Origin: Shimia gijangensis
GTDB taxonomy: Bacteria; Pseudomonadota; Alphaproteobacteria; Rhodobacterales; Rhodobacteraceae
Assembly: GCF_900142085.1 (NCBI RefSeq)
Contig: NZ_FQZQ01000003.1
Coordinates: 221,829 to 285,828 of the forward strand
DNA length: 64,000 nt
Direction of reading: 5' to 3'
Shown here in pieces: positions 36,712-47,473 of this stretch (position 1 is its first letter; every line of letters starts with the position of its first letter). The notes below the pieces were generated by a model. It did no database searches and had not been told where the DNA came from. It worked only from the letters and a program-made list of their open reading frames with translations. The position numbers were made by a program, and so were the translations under genes.

Positions 36712-38007
36712 TTACCGGTCTTCAATATCCGCGTAGTTGCGAAGAGTTTCACCAAGGTAAAGCTGACGAGGACGGCCAATTTTATGCGCCGGATCCGAGA
36801 ATTGCTCTTTCCATTGAGAAATCCAACCGACCGTGCGTGAGAGCGCAAAGATCGGAGTGAACATCGATGTCGGGAAACCCATCGCTTCCAAAATGATGCC
36901 GGAATAGAAATCCACATTCGGGAACAGTTTCTTTTCAACGAAATAGGGATCGTTAAGCGCAACCTGCTCCAGCTCTTTGGCAACCGCCAACAGAGGATTG
37001 TTTTCAACGCCCAACAACTCCAGCACTTCGTCAGCTGATTGTTTCAGCACCGTCGCACGAGGGTCGGTGTTCTTATACACACGGTGTCCAAAGCCCATCA
37101 GGCGGAACGGGTCGTTTTTGTCTTTGGCGCGTGCGATGTATTCAGGGATACGATCCACCGAGCCGATTTCTTTCAACATCTCAAGGCAGGCCTGGTTTGC
37201 GCCACCGTGGGCCGGACCCCAGAGACAGGCAATACCTGCGGCGATGCAGGCAAATGGGTTGGCACCAGAAGATGAGGCCAAGCGCACAGTCGAGGTTGAA
37301 GCATTTTGCTCGTGATCGGCGTGCAGCGTAAAGATACGGTCCATTGCGCGGCTGAGGATTGGGTTCACTTCGTATTCTTCGCAAGGCACTGCAAAACACA
37401 TGCGCAGAAAGTTCGACGCATAATCCAGATCATTGCGCGGGTACACAAACGGCTGACCCACAGTATATTTGTAAGCCATTGCCGCGATTGTCGGCATCTT
37501 GGCAATCAGGCGATGTGACGCGATTTCGCGCTGCAAAGGATCGTTGATATCTGTTGAGTCGTGATAGAAGGCGGACATTGCGCCAACCACACCCACAATG
37601 ATCGCCATTGGATGCGCATCACGGCGGAAGCCACGGAAGAAGTTGTTCATTTGCTCATGCACCATGGTATGGCGCGTGATCGTGTTTTCAAAGTCTTCAA
37701 GCTCGGCTGCAGTCGGCAAATAACCATAAAGAAGTAGAAAGCAAACCTCGAGGTAGTGCGATTTACCAGCCAGTTGGTCGATCGGATAGCCACGGTGCAA
37801 AAGAACACCTTTGTCGCCATCAATAAATGTAATGGTCGAATCGCACGATGCTGTTGACGTAAAGCCGGGATCGTAAGTGAATACACCCGCCTGAGCGTAA
37901 AGTTTGCGAATATCCAGTACATCTGGCCCCGCGGTTGGTGAATAGATGGGCAGTTCAAATGACTGGCCGTCAATGGCCAATGTCGCGGATTTTTGTGTGT
38001 CAGACAT
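36712..38007 (-). CDS. gltA: citrate synthase (type I)
   Basis: 431 aa. [20 protein letters not shown] near residue 262 and the later [19 protein letters not shown] hold the catalytic His residues, with the Asp in the final third ([15 protein letters not shown] region). It condenses acetyl-CoA with oxaloacetate as the first step of the TCA cycle. AGAGGAAAGGA lies upstream of ATG 38007; an ATG 20 codons earlier has no site. It follows gltX by 76 bases on the same strand, so both may be cotranscribed. Confidence 0.96.
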   Translation of the reverse strand: MSDTQKSATLAIDGQSFELPIYSPTAGPDVLDIRKLYAQAGVFTYDPGFTSTASCDSTITFIDGDKGVLLHRGYPIDQLAGKSHYLEVCFLLLYGYLPTAAELEDFENTITRHTMVHEQMNNFFRGFRRDAHPMAIIVGVVGAMSAFYHDSTDINDPLQREIASHRLIAKMPTIAAMAYKYTVGQPFVYPRNDLDYASNFLRMCFAVPCEEYEVNPILSRAMDRIFTLHADHEQNASTSTVRLASSSGANPFACIAAGIACLWGPAHGGANQACLEMLKEIGSVDRIPEYIARAKDKNDPFRLMGFGHRVYKNTDPRATVLKQSADEVLELLGVENNPLLAVAKELEQVALNDPYFVEKKLFPNVDFYSGIILEAMGFPTSMFTPIFALSRTVGWISQWKEQFSDPAHKIGRPRQLYLGETLRNYADIEDR

Positions 38008-38083
38008 ACTGTTCCTTTCCTCTGATGCCCCATGCGCGGACCGCCGGGGCTCTGTTGTGAGAGCCAATTAGCAGATCAGGGTG

Positions 38084-39508
38084 TTACCCGTCCTGAACTT
38101 CTGGCTCCTTGTCTGCTGCTTCATTCAGTCTGGCGAGAGTTTCCTCACGCCCCAGAACAAGCATCATATCGAATACGCTGGGTGTTACTGCTCGTCCTGC
38201 AAGTGCTGCCCGAAGGGGTCCAGCCATCTTACCAAACTTAATTTCTTTTGCCTCAGCAAAAGTGCCTGTAACAGCCTCCAATCCGTCTCGGGACCAGCTA
38301 GCATTTTGCAGCTGCGGCGTCAATTCCTTCAGTATACAACGGGATACCGCATCAAGGTTTTTGGCCGCTTTTTGATCGGGAATCAACGGCCGGTCAGCTA
38401 TAACAAATGTTGCCTTTTCAAGAAGTTCCGGGAAGGTTTTGGCCCGTTCTTTGAGGCAATACATCGCAGTGCTCATCAGGGCAGACTTTTTCGATCCCAG
38501 ACAGTCTTCTCCGGTTGCAGAGAGAAAATCCTGCAATTCTTGCAGCAGTGCAGCGTCATCGCTAACAGCGATATGCTGGCCGCTGAGATTTTCGAGCTTT
38601 TTGGTGTCGAACCGGGCCGGACTTTTGCCAATTCCGTCTAAGTCAAACCATTCCAGCGCTTGTGCATCCGAAAAGAACTCATCGTCGCCATGACTCCAGC
38701 CTAGGCGCGCAAGGTAATTGCGCATGCCAGCGGCCGGGTAGCCCATTTTTTGGTACTCTTCGGCCCCAAGCGCGCCATGGCGTTTCGACAGCTTCTTTCC
38801 GTCGGCGCCATGGATCAGCGGAATATGGGCCCAGACCGGCACGTCCCAGCCCATCGCCTGATAGATCATCATCTGGCGCGCGGCATTGTTCAAATGATCA
38901 TCCCCACGGATCACATGGGTCACGCCCATGTCATGATCATCCACCACCACAGCGAGCATGTAGACAGGTGTACCATCCGAACGTAACAGAATCATGTCGT
39001 CCAGCTGATCGTTACGGATTGTGACATCGCCTTGCACCTGATCGCGGATCACGGTTGTACCGTCTTGCGGGGCCTTGATGCGGATCACATAGGGCTCGTC
39101 CGGGTGGCTTTCGACTGCCACATCACGCCAAGGCGAGCGATAAAGCGTTGATTTACCTTCAGAACGGGCCTGTTCGCGAAAGGCGGCAATCTCATCTTGA
39201 GACGCGAAACATTTGTAGGCTTTGCCTTCTGACAGCAGCTGTTTGGCAACCTGTGCGTGGCGTTCAGCCCCTTCAAACTGGCTGGTAACGTCGCCGTCGT
39301 GGTCCAGACCTAACCATGCCAACCCTTGCAGGATGGCATCCGTGGCTTCCGGAGACGAACGTTCACGGTCAGTATCTTCGATGCGCAACAGGAATTTGCC
39401 GCCACGTCCGCGGGCAAACAACCAGTTAAACAGCGCAGTGCGTGCGCCGCCGATATGAAGAAACCCCGTCGGTGATGGAGCAAAGCGAGTAACGACCTGA
39501 CCTGACAT
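38084..39508 (-). CDS. gltX: glutamyl-tRNA synthetase
   Basis: 474 aa from ATG 39508. [20 protein letters not shown] (residues ~8-27) is the HIGH region of class I synthetases, and [16 protein letters not shown] near residue 245 is the KMSKS-like KLSKR motif. It charges tRNA-Glu. The start was fixed by the family N-terminus; the ORF to 39712 would overlap the divergent comEC gene. It leads into gltA. Confidence 0.95.
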   Translation of the reverse strand: MSGQVVTRFAPSPTGFLHIGGARTALFNWLFARGRGGKFLLRIEDTDRERSSPEATDAILQGLAWLGLDHDGDVTSQFEGAERHAQVAKQLLSEGKAYKCFASQDEIAAFREQARSEGKSTLYRSPWRDVAVESHPDEPYVIRIKAPQDGTTVIRDQVQGDVTIRNDQLDDMILLRSDGTPVYMLAVVVDDHDMGVTHVIRGDDHLNNAARQMMIYQAMGWDVPVWAHIPLIHGADGKKLSKRHGALGAEEYQKMGYPAAGMRNYLARLGWSHGDDEFFSDAQALEWFDLDGIGKSPARFDTKKLENLSGQHIAVSDDAALLQELQDFLSATGEDCLGSKKSALMSTAMYCLKERAKTFPELLEKATFVIADRPLIPDQKAAKNLDAVSRCILKELTPQLQNASWSRDGLEAVTGTFAEAKEIKFGKMAGPLRAALAGRAVTPSVFDMMLVLGREETLARLNEAADKEPEVQDG

Positions 39509-39661
39509 GGTTGGCTTAACCTTTTCGTAACCAAGAATGGAATAGCGTTGGCGCCTATCTAGAGTGTTTCGGCATATACCAAAAGGCGGCAATATTCGAA
39601 ACGCGGCACATGATAGCAGTGTTGCCTGCGTTTTAGCGATCTGCCCGAGAGAGGACAAGGC

Positions 39662-41701
39662 TTGCGCAGATTTGCCTGGATCGCAGGTGCTGTTCAGCGC
39701 CAAAGAGGGCACCTGTTCCCTTGGGTTCCTGTGTGTCTTGCAACGGGTATTGGTCTCTATTTTTTGCTGCGGTTTGAACCCACAGGTGGACAGTTGGTGG
39801 TATGTGGCGCGAGCACGGCGCTGTTGTTGGTCTTCGCGTCACGGGCGATTGAAGAGTTCACGCCAGTCATACTAGCAATTTCTGTGGTGCTTTTGGGCAT
39901 TCTTCTTGGGGCTTTCCGCGCGCATCAGGTTGCGGCTCCGGTGCTTGGGTACCGTTACTATGGCGCTGTCGAGGGCACGATTGTTGGAATGGATCGGTCG
40001 GGGTCAGACAAACTGCGCCTGACTCTCAAAGATGTCCTTCTCGAAAGAACATCCCAAGCCAAAACACCACGCTACGTTCGTGTATCTTTGCATGGAGATC
40101 AGGAGTTTGTCGATCCTGTTCCCGGTTTACGGGTTGTTCTGACAGCGCATTTGTCGCCTCCGTCCGGTGCTGTCGAGCCAGGCGGGTTTGATTTCCAGCG
40201 TCATGCCTGGTTTCGTGAAATCGGTGGGGTCGGCTACAGCCGCACGCCTGTTCTGGCCATCGAACCGCCACCTGAAACGCTAAGCTTGTTTGGCCTGCGC
40301 ATGGCGATGTCCAGACATATTCAGTCTCATCTTGGGGGGGAAGTCGGTGGGTTTGCCGCTGCCGTATCGACCGGAGACCGGAGTGGCATTCACAAGAGCA
40401 CTGTTGAAGCTTTGAGAGCGTCCAATCTCGCGCATCTTTTGGCAATCTCAGGTTTGCATCTTGGCCTGTTGGCAGGGTTTGTATTTGCCGTGGTTCGCTT
40501 TGGTCTGGCGCTGGTGCCGCCATTGGTTTTACGTGTGCCCTCAAAAAAGGCAGCCGCAGCAGTCGCGCTCGCGGCCTCAGCGGGTTATTTGGCCTTATCT
40601 GGGGGAAATGTGGCCACGCAACGTGCTTTCATCATGGCGGCAGTCGCTCTGATCGCGGTGATGCTGGACCGTCGCGCTCTTAGTTTACGGGCCGTCGCAC
40701 TTGCAGCCATAATTGTGATGGTGATGCGCCCCGAGGCCATCTTGGGTCCCGGTTTTCAGATGTCCTTTGCGGCTACAACGGCCCTGGTTGCGGTGTTTGG
40801 GCTCATGCGGGACCATGACGGGTTTGGATTGCCGAGGTGGGCAAGGCCGGTCGCGTCAGTGGTTATTTCGTCTCTGGTTGCAGGGCTCGCGACGGCGCCC
40901 ATTGCTGCCGCACATTTCAACGTGGTGGCCCACTATGGATTGCCTGCCAATCTGTTGGCTGTGCCTGTCATGGGGATTATTGTGGTGCCTGCGGCTGTGC
41001 TGGCCGTTTGCCTTGCACCTGTGGGCTTGGAGGGGATCGGGCTTTGGGCGATGGGAGCCGGGCTTGAGTGGATATTGAGCGTGGCGCATTTTTTTGCGGA
41101 GCGTCCAAACGCGCGCGGGTTTGTTCCAGGACCGCCAGCGATGGTGATTCCGGTGTTTTCGCTGGGCATGCTGGTGCTCATCTTGTGGCAGGGAAAGGCA
41201 CGGGCAGTGGGGCTGGTTGCAGTCGGGTTCGCTGCCACGCTTTGGGTGCAATCGGAACGGCCCAAAATTTTGGTGTCGGACACTGGTGGATTGGTAGGGG
41301 TAATGACCGAAAACGGCCGCGTCCTGAGCAAACCCCGAGGGCAGGGGTTTGTAGCGTTGAACTGGCTTGAAAATGACGGTGACCCCGTTGATCAGACAAA
41401 AGCCGCAGAGCGATCAGGTGTGGAAGCCGGGCATCTGTTCGAGGTCAAAGTTGGCGAAAAACGCCTGCTTCACGTCCAAGGAAAAAAGGCATCGCTGGCG
41501 TTTGATACCTGTGTTGCAAACGAAATCGTTGTATTCACCCATGTGCCCGAGGCTGATATGCCTTGTATGGCTTTGACACCGCAAAACCTGCGCCACTCTG
41601 GTTCCGTGGCTTTCTCACAAAAAAATGGCAGGCTTGAAATGACAACAGCCCGCCAGATCAGCGGGCTGCGTTTGTGGAATTCGCATTTCTGGGATCAGTA
41701 G
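39662..41701 (+). CDS. comEC: ComEC/Rec2-family DNA uptake channel
   Basis: 679 aa polytopic protein, TTG start with GAGAGGA upstream. An N-terminal DUF4131-like part comes first. The competence domain follows with [20 protein letters not shown] near residue 260, then [20 protein letters not shown] and [20 protein letters not shown] (residues ~310-370). Roughly nine membrane segments are seen. The C-terminal metallo-beta-lactamase domain found in many ComEC proteins is absent. ComEC carries single-stranded DNA across the inner membrane in natural transformation. In Rhodobacter capsulatus it is needed by recipients of GTA DNA. Its 3' end overlaps the convergent lexA stop by 7 bases. Confidence 0.92.
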   Translation: MRRFAWIAGAVQRQRGHLFPWVPVCLATGIGLYFLLRFEPTGGQLVVCGASTALLLVFASRAIEEFTPVILAISVVLLGILLGAFRAHQVAAPVLGYRYYGAVEGTIVGMDRSGSDKLRLTLKDVLLERTSQAKTPRYVRVSLHGDQEFVDPVPGLRVVLTAHLSPPSGAVEPGGFDFQRHAWFREIGGVGYSRTPVLAIEPPPETLSLFGLRMAMSRHIQSHLGGEVGGFAAAVSTGDRSGIHKSTVEALRASNLAHLLAISGLHLGLLAGFVFAVVRFGLALVPPLVLRVPSKKAAAAVALAASAGYLALSGGNVATQRAFIMAAVALIAVMLDRRALSLRAVALAAIIVMVMRPEAILGPGFQMSFAATTALVAVFGLMRDHDGFGLPRWARPVASVVISSLVAGLATAPIAAAHFNVVAHYGLPANLLAVPVMGIIVVPAAVLAVCLAPVGLEGIGLWAMGAGLEWILSVAHFFAERPNARGFVPGPPAMVIPVFSLGMLVLILWQGKARAVGLVAVGFAATLWVQSERPKILVSDTGGLVGVMTENGRVLSKPRGQGFVALNWLENDGDPVDQTKAAERSGVEAGHLFEVKVGEKRLLHVQGKKASLAFDTCVANEIVVFTHVPEADMPCMALTPQNLRHSGSVAFSQKNGRLEMTTARQISGLRLWNSHFWDQ

Positions 41702-42423
41702 GTTCGGATCAGCCCCACAAGACAGCCCTGCACCTTGACCTGATCTTCGGGGTAAACCCGAGTTTCATAAGCCGGGTTGGCGGCCTCAAGCGCGATAGAA
41801 GTGCCATTATGATGGAACCGTTTCAGGGTCGCTTCCTGATCTTCGACAAGGGCAACAACAATTTCTCCGTTGTCGGCGGTCTGGGTTTCTCGGATGATCA
41901 CAACGTCGCCATTGTTGATTCCAGCATCAATCATAGAATCTCCTTTGACTTCAAGAGCATAGTGGCTGCCAGCATTGCGCAACATTGCGCCGGGCACGGC
42001 CACGTGGTGATCCACATGGCTGATCGCTTCTATTGGAACACCGGCGGCAATCTTGCCCATCACAGGCAATTCGCGTGTATGCAGCATAACTTCATCTGCA
42101 GTCACATTGGCCGGTTGCGACGGCGACGGGTGCGGTCCGTTGATAACCCGTGGTTTAAAACCTGTTCCGGACGAGGCACCTGTTGGTGCACTGGGTGCGC
42201 CACCCAGAGATTCAGGCAACTTCACAATCTCAATCGCACGGGCCCGATGGGCAAGACGCCTGATAAACCCGCGTTCCTCCAGGGCAGTTATCAAACGGTG
42301 AATGCCGGATTTTGAGCGCAAATCCAGCGCATCTTTCATTTCATCAAAACTGGGTGGGACCCCGTCGCGTTGAAGACGTGTGTGAATGAACTCAAGAAGG
42401 TCCAGTTGTTTTTTGGTCAGCAT
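41695..42423 (-). CDS. lexA: SOS repressor LexA
   Basis: 242 aa, the longer alphaproteobacterial form. [20 protein letters not shown] at the start and the winged-helix region to residue 65 bind DNA. A long Pro/Gly-rich linker follows. [13 protein letters not shown] contains the Ala-Gly autocleavage site. [17 protein letters not shown] holds the nucleophilic Ser, and [17 protein letters not shown] the catalytic Lys. LexA represses DNA-repair genes until RecA* triggers cleavage. Two LexA boxes lie upstream of its own start, overlapping the promoter. It is the last gene on the strand carrying trp, ung and moa genes. Confidence 0.96.
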   Translation of the reverse strand: MLTKKQLDLLEFIHTRLQRDGVPPSFDEMKDALDLRSKSGIHRLITALEERGFIRRLAHRARAIEIVKLPESLGGAPSAPTGASSGTGFKPRVINGPHPSPSQPANVTADEVMLHTRELPVMGKIAAGVPIEAISHVDHHVAVPGAMLRNAGSHYALEVKGDSMIDAGINNGDVVIIRETQTADNGEIVVALVEDQEATLKRFHHNGTSIALEAANPAYETRVYPEDQVKVQGCLVGLIRTY

Positions 42424-42452
42424 AAGCGGGACTCCGACTTGGATTTCCCTTT

Positions 42453-42505
42453 GTTCTATCCATGTTCCTGTTTTGTGTCAACAAATTTGGGAACAAGACG
42501 GGAAC
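42453..42505 (-). promoter_or_regulatory. lexA promoter with two LexA (SOS) boxes
   Basis: On the minus strand: TTGACA (-35, forward 42476-42481), 17-base spacer, TAGAAC (-10, forward 42453-42458). LexA boxes of the alphaproteobacterial GTTC-N7-GTTC type lie at 42453-42467 (over the -10) and, as GAAC-N7-GAAC on the plus strand, at 42491-42505 (just upstream of the -35). This is a self-repressing SOS promoter. Confidence 0.88.
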
Positions 42506-42533
42506 ATGCGAGTGGAGGTAAATATTTCCTCGA

Positions 42534-43709
42534 TCAAATCGGCAAGTAGGACAAGGTGTCTCCGACGTCGCGGGCACCGTCGCTTGGGGGGCGAACCGCA
42601 AGCGCGTTGGAGTCCGACAAAACCGTCAATAGTGAACTGTCCTGATCGCAAAAAATCGTGATCTCGCCGTTTTCAACGCGTGCGCGCATATAGTGTTGGC
42701 GTGGACCGTTTGCACCTGCAGGTGCTGCAAGCGTGGCAGTATGTTCTTGTGCTGGTGCATCCCCAAGACCCAGCATGGCGCGGATAACAGGAGTCACAAA
42801 CACATGCCCGCACACCATCGCAGACACCGAGTTGCCAGGAAGCCCCATCATCATGGCCCCGGATGCCAGTCGCCCTGCCATCAAAGGTTTGCCGGGGCGC
42901 ATTGCGATTTTGTAAAAACTGCGTTCCATTCCAAGATCGGCGGCGACATCCCCCACCAGGTCATGATCTCCAACCGAGGCCCCGCCGATGGTCAACACTA
43001 GATCAGCGTCATCGGTCAGCGAAAAGGCTGTTTCCAGCGAGTCGCGTGTGTCGCGGGCAATGGGCAACAGACGGGCTTCGGCACCTAGGTCGCGTAACAT
43101 GGCCTGCAGACCAAAGGAATTAGAGGCAATAATTTGATCCGGGCCGGGCGATTCACCGGGCATAACCAGTTCGTCCCCTGTGGACATGATGGCCACAACT
43201 GGGCGGCGCGTTACAGGGACTTCGTCGATGTTCATGGCAGCCAAAAGCGCAATATCGGAAGGGCGCAAAAGACGAGGGGCGGAAAAAATCTGACCATCGG
43301 TAAAATCTGCCCCTGCAGGGCGGATATGAAAGCCTTTGTCGATTGAGTCTCCCAAAGTGATGCAGTCGCCGTCGCGGGTGACATCCTCTTGGATGACCAC
43401 ACGTGTAGCCGTTGAGGGAACCGGCGCACCGGTAAAGATCCGGATGCATTGACCCGCGGCCAGTTGGCCATCAAAACCATGACCAGCTGCTGCTTCTCCA
43501 ATCACTTGGAAATGAGCACCCGGCACAACCTCTTCGGCGACCATGGCGTATCCATCCATGGCTGATCCGGCAAAAGGGGGCTGATCACGCCGGGCTGTGA
43601 CGGATTTCGCCAATACGCGGCCGTTGGCTTGCGCCAAGGGAACAATTTCAGTGTTCAGTGGGGACGCCAAAGAAAACAGATGCTCAAGAGCTTCGGAAAC
43701 AGAAATCAT
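42534..43709 (-). CDS. moeA: molybdopterin molybdenumtransferase
   Basis: 391 aa. The [20 protein letters not shown] start, [11 protein letters not shown] near residue 46, [20 protein letters not shown] near residue 175, [17 protein letters not shown] near residue 245 and [12 protein letters not shown] are the MoeA signatures. It inserts molybdate into adenylated molybdopterin to form the molybdenum cofactor. It overlaps moaC by 4 bases, so the two steps are made together. Confidence 0.95.
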   Translation of the reverse strand: MISVSEALEHLFSLASPLNTEIVPLAQANGRVLAKSVTARRDQPPFAGSAMDGYAMVAEEVVPGAHFQVIGEAAAGHGFDGQLAAGQCIRIFTGAPVPSTATRVVIQEDVTRDGDCITLGDSIDKGFHIRPAGADFTDGQIFSAPRLLRPSDIALLAAMNIDEVPVTRRPVVAIMSTGDELVMPGESPGPDQIIASNSFGLQAMLRDLGAEARLLPIARDTRDSLETAFSLTDDADLVLTIGGASVGDHDLVGDVAADLGMERSFYKIAMRPGKPLMAGRLASGAMMMGLPGNSVSAMVCGHVFVTPVIRAMLGLGDAPAQEHTATLAAPAGANGPRQHYMRARVENGEITIFCDQDSSLLTVLSDSNALAVRPPSDGARDVGDTLSYLPI

Positions 43710-44194
43710 TTAGCTTCATACCTTCCTGATTTTCCACCATCTTTCAGCACAACCCGGATGCCACCAATCACCATACCCTTATCCACGGCCTTAGACATGT
43801 CATAGACCGTCAGCGCCGCAACATTCACCGCCGTCAACGCTTCCATTTCAACACCGGTCTGTCCGGTTGTCTTGACCGTGGCCTCAATGCGCACACCGGG
43901 AAGGTCCGGGTCCGTGGTCAATTCAACGGCCACTTTGGTTATAGGCAGCGGGTGACACAGTGGTATCAGTGTCGAACATTGCTTGGCGCCCATGATACCC
44001 GCCAAGCGCGCAACTCCCAGCACATCGCCCTTTTTGGCGCGTCCCTCGGAGATGATGTCATAGGTGGTCTGGGCCATCTGCACCCAGCCTTCGGCCACAG
44101 CCACACGTGACGTAAATTCTTTTTCGGACACATCGACCATATGGGCGTCGCCCTTGCCGTCGAAATGGGTTAGGCCCGTTGGAGTCCCAGTCAT
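43706..44194 (-). CDS. moaC: cyclic pyranopterin monophosphate synthase accessory protein MoaC
   Basis: 162 aa. [20 protein letters not shown] at the start, [24 protein letters not shown] region (residues ~64-83, [18 protein letters not shown]) and [20 protein letters not shown] near residue 113 with the [14 protein letters not shown] end are diagnostic. MoaC forms cyclic pyranopterin monophosphate in the first stage of molybdenum-cofactor synthesis. moaA is not in this window. It shares one base with the trpC stop and overlaps moeA. Confidence 0.95.
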   Translation of the reverse strand: MTGTPTGLTHFDGKGDAHMVDVSEKEFTSRVAVAEGWVQMAQTTYDIISEGRAKKGDVLGVARLAGIMGAKQCSTLIPLCHPLPITKVAVELTTDPDLPGVRIEATVKTTGQTGVEMEALTAVNVAALTVYDMSKAVDKGMVIGGIRVVLKDGGKSGRYEAK

Positions 44195-45006
44195 CAGAAG
44201 CCCCCTGATCTCAAAGGGTTAGCCAGCAAAGCTCGGGTTGCTGTTTCAACATCTTCCTGGCGCATCAGGCTTTCGCCTATCAGAAAACAACGTGCGCCAT
44301 AACGCGCCATATCAGCCAGATCTTCGGGGGTGTTCAACCCGCTCTCTGACACCAGCATGCGGTCGACCGGCACTTGTTTGGATAGGGTGCGGGTCGTGTC
44401 AAGCGAGGTTTCAAAGGTTTTGAGATTGCGGTTGTTGATGCCCATCAAAGGAGATTTCAGCAACGTAGCGCGTTCCAACTCTTCGGCGTCGTGTACTTCG
44501 ATCAACACATCCATGTCCCAGCCAAAGGCGGCGTCTTCCAACTCCTGAGCCTGGGCATCGCTGACCGAGGCCATGATAATCAAGATGCAGTCGGCGCCCA
44601 AGGCACGGGCTTCGGCTACCTGATAAGTGTCATACATGAAATCCTTGCGCAGAACTGGCAGAGTGGTGGCTTCGCGGGCGGCTACCAAGAACTCTTTGGC
44701 GCCATGAAAGCTGGGCGTATCCGTCAACACAGATAGGCAAGTTGCTCCTCCGGCCTCATAGGCTTGCGCCAAAGCGGGAGGATTAAAGTCCGGGCGGATC
44801 AAGCCCTTGGAAGGTGAGGCTTTTTTGACCTCTGCGATCAATCCATACCCTTCACGGCTTTTCATCTGAAGAGCCTCGGCAAAGCCACGCGGCGCGTCGG
44901 CGGCGCGGGCCTCGGCCTCAATGTCAGCAAGCGGTTTGACGGCTTTGTCTGCGGCCACCTCGTCGAGCTTATAGGCCTTGATCTTGTCCAGAACCGTTGG
45001 GGTCAT
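44194..45006 (-). CDS. trpC: indole-3-glycerol phosphate synthase
   Basis: 270 aa TIM barrel. [20 protein letters not shown] near residue 54 with the catalytic Lys, [20 protein letters not shown] near residue 118 and [20 protein letters not shown] near residue 188 are the signature regions. It closes the indole ring from CdRP in tryptophan synthesis. Its start overlaps the ung stop by 4 bases and its stop shares a base with moaC. Confidence 0.95.
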   Translation of the reverse strand: MTPTVLDKIKAYKLDEVAADKAVKPLADIEAEARAADAPRGFAEALQMKSREGYGLIAEVKKASPSKGLIRPDFNPPALAQAYEAGGATCLSVLTDTPSFHGAKEFLVAAREATTLPVLRKDFMYDTYQVAEARALGADCILIIMASVSDAQAQELEDAAFGWDMDVLIEVHDAEELERATLLKSPLMGINNRNLKTFETSLDTTRTLSKQVPVDRMLVSESGLNTPEDLADMARYGARCFLIGESLMRQEDVETATRALLANPLRSGGF

Positions 45007-45668
45007 GTGTCAGTCCAGTCGATTTGTGGTTGGCCCTGATCGGCCAGCCAGGTGTTGATCCGTGAAAACGGGCGGGAGCCAAAAAAACCGCGCCGCGCCG
45101 ACAGGGGCGACGGATGCGCAGATTCGATCAGCAAATGTGCGCCGCCAGTTTTAGGCTCTGAAATGTGACGTGCAAGGGCCTGTGCCTGTTTGCCCCAGAG
45201 AACAAACGCCGTGGGCCTTTTTGAAACCTCGTGAAGAACCTGTTCCGCCAAAGACTGCCAGCCCAATTTGGCGTGGCCGTTGGCTTCGCCAGCAGGCACG
45301 GTCAAAACTGTGTTCAACAACAAAACTCCCTGTTCCGCCCAAAATCGCAGATCGCCAGTCAGCGGGGCTGCGCCAAGATCACTGACCATCTCCTTGTAGA
45401 TATTGTTCAGCGAGCGCGGCAGCGGGCGCACTTCGGGGGCGACCGAAAAGGATAGCCCATGGGCGTGGCCGGGAGTCGGGTAGGGATCCTGACCCAGGAT
45501 AACCACGCGGATGCCCTCCGGCCCACAGCTATCTAACGCTGCAAACACCTGACCGTGGGGGGGCAAAATGTTGCGGCCATCAGCCTCTAGAGCCGAATTG
45601 ATCGCTGGTAAGTGGTCGGCGAAAAACGAAAGATGCGACCACTTGGTTGGAGGCGTAAGAGTGTCCAA
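45003..45668 (-). CDS. ung: uracil-DNA glycosylase (family 1)
   Basis: 221 aa. [20 protein letters not shown] near residue 56 contains the GQDPYH-like active-site loop (here GQDPYP). [18 protein letters not shown] near residue 110 and [16 protein letters not shown] near residue 183 hold the other two conserved motifs. It removes uracil from DNA in base-excision repair. It sits between trpD and trpC, with a 4-base overlap with trpC, which is an odd partner for a repair gene. Confidence 0.94.
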   Translation of the reverse strand: MDTLTPPTKWSHLSFFADHLPAINSALEADGRNILPPHGQVFAALDSCGPEGIRVVILGQDPYPTPGHAHGLSFSVAPEVRPLPRSLNNIYKEMVSDLGAAPLTGDLRFWAEQGVLLLNTVLTVPAGEANGHAKLGWQSLAEQVLHEVSKRPTAFVLWGKQAQALARHISEPKTGGAHLLIESAHPSPLSARRGFFGSRPFSRINTWLADQGQPQIDWTDT

Positions 45669-45689
45669 GCCTGTGGTCTCCTATTTCGA

Positions 45690-46712
45690 TTAACCGGCTT
45701 CGGATGTGATTTTGGCCAAAGCTTCGATCTTGGCCTTTGCCGCACCGCTGTCGATGCTTTCACGCGCCTTTTCAACGCCTTCACGCAAATCCGCTGCCGC
45801 ATCTGCTACAACCAGTGCGGCGGCTGAGTTCAGCAACACAGCATCTCGATATGCGCTCGGTTTGCCAGCCAGAAGGTCTCGAAATGCCACAGCGTTTTCC
45901 GCGGGCGTACCACCGATGATCGCCTCAAAGGGGTGTTCTGGCAGGCCTGCGTCTTCCGGGTGCAACTCTACGTCTTTTACGGAGCCATCAGCTTCAAGCG
46001 CAGATACCCAGCTTATACCAGTGATGGTCAACTCGTCGGTGCCGTCCGACCCATGAACCAACCAAGCGCGTTCGCTGCCCAGTTGCCCGAGAGTTTCAGC
46101 CATAGGGCGGATCAAATCGCGGGAGAACGCACCTGTCAGTTGGCGTTTGGCGCCAGCCGGGTTGGTCAAAGGTCCAAGGATGTTGAAAATCGTGCGCGTG
46201 CCCAGCTCTTGGCGAGTGGGCATCACATGAGCGATTGCCGGGTGGTGCATTGGCGCCATCATGAAGGCGATACCGCAGGTTTCCAGAGCCTGTTCGACAA
46301 CATCCGGACCAACCATCACGTTGATTCCCATCTGCCCCAATGCGTCAGCGGCACCCGATTTTGACGAAAGGTTCCGGTTGCCGTGTTTGGCCACAGGTAC
46401 TCCGGCGCCGGCCACAACAAAGGCAGTTGCGGTTGAAATATTGAGCGTACCTTTGCCGTCACCACCAGTGCCAACGATGTCCATCGCGCCCTCGGGGGCC
46501 TTAACGGCATTACATTTTGACCGCATCACAGCGGCGGCGGCGGCATATTCATCCACAGTTTCGCCGCGCGTCCGCAGCGCCATAAGCAGCCCGCCGATCT
46601 GGCTGGGCGTGGCTTCGCCATCAAATAGAATCTGGAACGCGTTTTCGGCCTGCGCGCGGCTCAATGGGCCCTCGGCTGCGGCATGGATCAGTGGTTTGAT
46701 GTCGTCGCTCAT
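45690..46712 (-). CDS. trpD: anthranilate phosphoribosyltransferase
   Basis: 340 aa. [20 protein letters not shown] near residue 79 (PRPP loop), [20 protein letters not shown] near residue 108 and [19 protein letters not shown] near residue 172 are the TrpD hallmarks. It adds phosphoribose to anthranilate. It overlaps trpG by 4 bases and precedes ung by 21 bases. Confidence 0.95.
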   Translation of the reverse strand: MSDDIKPLIHAAAEGPLSRAQAENAFQILFDGEATPSQIGGLLMALRTRGETVDEYAAAAAVMRSKCNAVKAPEGAMDIVGTGGDGKGTLNISTATAFVVAGAGVPVAKHGNRNLSSKSGAADALGQMGINVMVGPDVVEQALETCGIAFMMAPMHHPAIAHVMPTRQELGTRTIFNILGPLTNPAGAKRQLTGAFSRDLIRPMAETLGQLGSERAWLVHGSDGTDELTITGISWVSALEADGSVKDVELHPEDAGLPEHPFEAIIGGTPAENAVAFRDLLAGKPSAYRDAVLLNSAAALVVADAAADLREGVEKARESIDSGAAKAKIEALAKITSEAG

Positions 46713-47302
46713 GCGGGTTCCCTTTGCGCATTTGGCATCATGTTCACGAAGTTTTGCAACAAAGAATGGCCGTGTTCCGAAGCAATGGATTCAGGGTGGA
46801 ACTGAACGCCTTGAATGGGCAGTTCCTTGTGTTGCAGCCCCATGATTGTGCCATCATCCAACCACGCGGTGGTTTCAAGGCATTCAGGCAGGCTTACGGA
46901 TTCCACCACCAGCGAATGGTAGCGCGTGGCCTCAAACGGTGTAGGCAGGCCGGAAAAGACGCCTTTGTTGTTGTGATGCATCGTACCCATTTTGCCGTGT
47001 ACGATCTCGTGACAGCGCACAACTTTGCCGCCAAAGGCCTGACCAATGGTCTGATGCCCAAGGCACACACCCATCAGCGGTGTTTTGGTTTCGGCTGCCG
47101 CTTCGACCAAGGCCAGACAAATGCCCGCCTGATCGGGATCACAAGGACCTGGAGACAAGAGAATCCCTTGTGGATTTAGGCCCATCGCGTCCTGCACCGT
47201 GAGCGCATCGTTGCGATAAACGCTCACATCTGCGCCCAGCTCGCCCAGATAATGCACGAGATTGTAGGTAAAGCTGTCATAATTGTCGATCAGGAGCAGC
47301 AT
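46709..47302 (-). CDS. trpG: anthranilate synthase glutamine amidotransferase subunit
   Basis: 197 aa. [20 protein letters not shown] at the start, [15 protein letters not shown] near residue 50, [20 protein letters not shown] near residue 75 with the nucleophilic Cys, and [20 protein letters not shown] near residue 165 with His-Glu of the triad. It supplies ammonia to TrpE. TrpE itself lies 3 kb away on the same strand, beyond the divergent deacetylase pair. ATG 47302 fits the family start; the longer ORF does not. Confidence 0.94.
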   Translation of the reverse strand: MLLLIDNYDSFTYNLVHYLGELGADVSVYRNDALTVQDAMGLNPQGILLSPGPCDPDQAGICLALVEAAAETKTPLMGVCLGHQTIGQAFGGKVVRCHEIVHGKMGTMHHNNKGVFSGLPTPFEATRYHSLVVESVSLPECLETTAWLDDGTIMGLQHKELPIQGVQFHPESIASEHGHSLLQNFVNMMPNAQREPA

Positions 47303-47473
47303 TTTGCACTTCTTTGTCCAAAGGTGAGAAACAGGGTAGAGACCCTGCCCATGGTCGCGGTATACATGTTCAGGCTTGGCCCGTGTGGTCAAGGGGGCGA
47401 GTGCAGGAACGCCCTATGAATTACATTTCGCAGCACATGATTGCTGCATGAGGTTAACAAAGGGGCAAAGCAG

